This document shows, one piece after another, positions 37,838 to 40,181 of a stretch of DNA of 40,181 nt. The stretch comes from Ascoidea tarda (nom. inval.). Taxonomy: Eukaryota > Ascomycota > Saccharomycetes > Ascoideales > Ascoideaceae. Where the stretch lies: assembly GCA_030560485.1 (NCBI GenBank), contig JAKTTS010000080.1, positions 1 through 40,181 on the forward strand, read 5' to 3'. Position 1 is the stretch's first letter. Each line of letters starts with the position of its first letter. Both the position numbers and the translations under genes were made by a program. Below the pieces are notes generated by a model. That model ran no database searches. It was not told the DNA's origin and saw only the letters and a list, made by a program, of their open reading frames with translations.

Positions 37838-40181
37838 ATGGCAGAACCAAGCAATACCAACCCAAACAATCTCGGTAACAAATCCAACAAATCCTCCAAC
37901 AGAAGCACTTTGGATGATGCCAGAAAACAGCCACCAAAGAAAACAAGACCAAGGTCTAATTCAATTGGAAATCCCAATAATGCCTATAAATATCCCCTCA
38001 GCCACCTAAGCTCTTTTGCCAACCCTCTGCACTCCTCTCAAAGCGCTCTTCCTTCCCACTCCCAATCCACCATAAAGACTCCACGAAATAGAGCTAGCTT
38101 TGAGCTCACCACCTCTAACCGTCGTAATATGGATACCACAGATCCCTCCACCTTGTCGAATCTTTTTTCCAGCACCACCACCACTGCTACCACCAATATC
38201 AACATCAACATCAACACCAACATCAACGCCAAGAACAGTGCTCATAGCAACCATCCAATCAATGTACAGGTTAATACAAACACATCCACCACCAACAGCA
38301 GCAACAGTAGCAATAATAACTCTCACGATGTCCCTAATACTAACCAGATCAAATCTGGTAGATTTGCTTGGGTCAAGAAAATCATCCAGTCCAACAGATT
38401 ATCTTCAACCACGAAAAAACACATCCCTCCTTTATCAAATATCTCTAGCTCTTCAAATCACAACCCATACTTGAGAACTTCTCAATCTACAAACAACGTC
38501 GATAATTACCATAAAAGCAGTCGCAGAAATAATAGTGCTAATAGTCCCAACAATCGTCATCATCACCATCGTCATAATAACAACAACAATAAAAATACTG
38601 CCACTCATACTCCTAATAATAGTAACAATAATAAAAATACAAATTCAAGTAATCCGAAATCCGCCAGAAATGGAAGCAAACAACACAGAAAAAATAGAAA
38701 AATTATTTTAAGTCAGAAATCTTCTGCTCAAAGCGCTACTAATATTAACAATACAAACATAAACAACATTTATAAAGCTCCAAGATATCCAAATTCCATC
38801 AAATCAATTAATTCAATCCCCAATACTACAAACAGTTTCAATTATAGCAACTTTAATAACAACTATAACCATAGTATTGGTAACAACACAAACTATAACT
38901 ATTACTTGTATTATCATGACATTAACTCGATAAACAACGATACTTTTAGCTTAAATGAAAACTATCAAAACTATCTCATCAATCATAATCTTAATCACAA
39001 TAACAATAACAATAATTCTCTTTCATCAACTCACTCAACCTTGACTTTAAACTCTTCTGCTATAACTTCAAATTTCACAAACAATTTGATAAACACCTAC
39101 ACAAACCCACAAAACAATAATAACAATAACAATAGTTTTCGAAATAATGACGTAAAATCTTTAATATCTTCCTTTGATAATGCAAAATCGATTTCCATTG
39201 AAAATGATGAGCCTTTTGAAAACTCGAGTATGATAGTTAATATTCCCAGACATTCTTCCTTTTTATTTGATAATAATGATTCCATAAATGATAATAGCTC
39301 AATTTTGAATAATGAGAAAATTATCTTGGATCAAGATTCCCAAAAAATCATTGATTTTAATAATCAAAATCATAACAACAATACCAATGATAATAATTAT
39401 GATATTAAAATGGATGTTGATGCCTGTATTGACATTAATCAAAATCAAAATCAAAACGAAAACGCAATTGAAATTGAAAATGAAAATAAAAATGAAAATG
39501 AAAGTGAAAATAAAAATAAAAATAAAAATGAAAATGAAAATGAAAATGAAAGGGATAACGATAATATTATTACTTGCCTTGCTGACTCTAATCAAAATAA
39601 TAATAATGGAAATAGAGATTTGGAAGACAATGACAATATAACTCAAACTCAAGACAATCTAGACGAAATAGACCACCATGTTTTATCTTTAAATTCCTCA
39701 CAATCAAACATCAAATCAATGAAAGGTTCAATAATGACTTCAATATCATCTTACAAAGAACCGTCTATTTTTGATAGAAATTCCATCTTGAATCGTAACT
39801 TGAAAACTGTTATTAACGGAAATTTCTTACATTATAACAACAATCACAATAATAATCGCCATAATTCTCTCAATAACAATACTAATACCATTACTAACAC
39901 TAATACAAATACAAATACTATTGCCAACACTAATACAAATACTACTATTGCTACCAATAATAATTACCATCATAGTACTACCAATAGTCTAAAGAATAGA
40001 AGCAGTTTGACTGTGAACAGTATTGGCTATGACTCTGATGATGAATTTGAATACACTCCCGCAACGTCGATTTCGTCAGCTACAATCCAAAGCTACCACT
40101 ATTATTCTAATAGCAGCACAAATAATAATTATACATATTCAAATCCGTTAAGAAACGCTATTGTTAATGGATCACAAGCTC
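37838..40181 (+). CDS. Long Asn/Ser-rich protein, N-terminal 781 residues (partial, runs off the window)
   Basis: An open frame from the ATG at 37838 (CACCATGGCAGAA) to the window edge without a stop, 781 codons so far. It is dominated by Asn, Ser, Thr and His low-complexity sequence, with NINININTN, HHHHRH, NHNLNHNNNN and ENENKNENESENKNKNKNEN tracts. More conserved-looking islands are SGRFAWVKKIIQSNRLSS near residue 175, IVNIPRHSSFLFDN near 470, and YDSDDEFEYTPATSISSATI near 735. No membrane segment or catalytic domain is present in this part. Some yeast regulators with long disordered N-termini, such as the vacuolar PI(3,5)P2 regulator Vac7, have a similar look, but I cannot assign it without the C-terminus. 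Confidence 0.8.
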   Translation, partial: MAEPSNTNPNNLGNKSNKSSNRSTLDDARKQPPKKTRPRSNSIGNPNNAYKYPLSHLSSFANPLHSSQSALPSHSQSTIKTPRNRASFELTTSNRRNMDTTDPSTLSNLFSSTTTTATTNINININTNINAKNSAHSNHPINVQVNTNTSTTNSSNSSNNNSHDVPNTNQIKSGRFAWVKKIIQSNRLSSTTKKHIPPLSNISSSSNHNPYLRTSQSTNNVDNYHKSSRRNNSANSPNNRHHHHRHNNNNNKNTATHTPNNSNNNKNTNSSNPKSARNGSKQHRKNRKIILSQKSSAQSATNINNTNINNIYKAPRYPNSIKSINSIPNTTNSFNYSNFNNNYNHSIGNNTNYNYYLYYHDINSINNDTFSLNENYQNYLINHNLNHNNNNNNSLSSTHSTLTLNSSAITSNFTNNLINTYTNPQNNNNNNNSFRNNDVKSLISSFDNAKSISIENDEPFENSSMIVNIPRHSSFLFDNNDSINDNSSILNNEKIILDQDSQKIIDFNNQNHNNNTNDNNYDIKMDVDACIDINQNQNQNENAIEIENENKNENESENKNKNKNENENENERDNDNIITCLADSNQNNNNGNRDLEDNDNITQTQDNLDEIDHHVLSLNSSQSNIKSMKGSIMTSISSYKEPSIFDRNSILNRNLKTVINGNFLHYNNNHNNNRHNSLNNNTNTITNTNTNTNTIANTNTNTTIATNNNYHHSTTNSLKNRSSLTVNSIGYDSDDEFEYTPATSISSATIQSYHYYSNSSTNNNYTYSNPLRNAIVNGSQA

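Noticed and set aside
37503-38009. Plus-strand frame overlapping the start of the last gene
   Set aside because: It is in a different frame from the long open frame starting at 37838, which shows the compositional bias of a real gene.

Overview
The window is nuclear DNA of a budding yeast (Saccharomycotina). It is strongly AT-rich, genes are nearly all intronless, proteins are full of Asn-rich low-complexity tracts, and most conserved proteins have clear Saccharomyces cerevisiae counterparts (Gle1, Ayr1, Tsc3, Akl1, Dal3, Taf3, Oca2, Loa1, Aat2). A respiratory complex I subunit of the NDUFA8/20.8-kDa type places it outside the Saccharomycetaceae, which have lost complex I. In-frame CTG codons are very rare in the conserved genes, so I cannot tell whether CUG is read as Leu or Ser.

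Layout. 1-77: tail of an unidentified plus-strand gene. 1.1-3.2 kb: a Myb/SANT-type DNA-binding protein (minus). 3.2-6.3 kb: a long divergent spacer with short tandem repeats. 6.3-9.2 kb: GLE1 (mRNA export) and an AYR1-like reductase, with a TTACG-rich promoter between them. 9.3-11.8 kb: an unrecognised 856-aa acidic protein, divergent from TSC3 across a perfect GTCACGTGAC palindrome. 12.0-16.9 kb: TSC3 and AKL1, neighbours as in S. cerevisiae (YBR058C-A/YBR059C). 17.4-19.4 kb: DAL3, with paired GATAAG sites, and a mitochondrial flavin-reductase-like protein. 20.07-20.45 kb: a tiny spliced gene for a stand-alone RNase H1 N-terminal domain. 22.6-24.9 kb: the complex I subunit and TAF3. 25.8-29.8 kb: a YNL058C/Prm5-type membrane protein and an OCA2-like gene in the same divergent arrangement as S. 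cerevisiae YNL058C/YNL056W, then LOA1, whose 3' end overlaps OCA2. 29.9 kb: tRNA-Ala(AGC). 30.2-30.9 kb: a GC-rich, highly self-complementary non-coding locus. 31.9-37.5 kb: AAT2 and a long J-domain protein. 37.8 kb to the end: the start of a long Asn-rich protein cut by the window edge.

The most interesting item is at 30332-30356. It has a 19-nt unit, GTGTGGAAGTGGTGTACGG, followed by a repeat of its first six bases. The unit contains the core shared by Kluyveromyces and Candida telomere repeats and a perfect Rap1 consensus. This is the layout of a yeast telomerase RNA template, and it sits in a structured non-coding region with a possible template-boundary helix beside it. I propose that the minus strand of about 30.0-30.9 kb encodes the telomerase RNA. 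This is an inference, testable by looking for the unit at chromosome ends.

No transposable elements, viral fossils or CRISPR arrays were seen. CACGTG hexamers were found only between genes.
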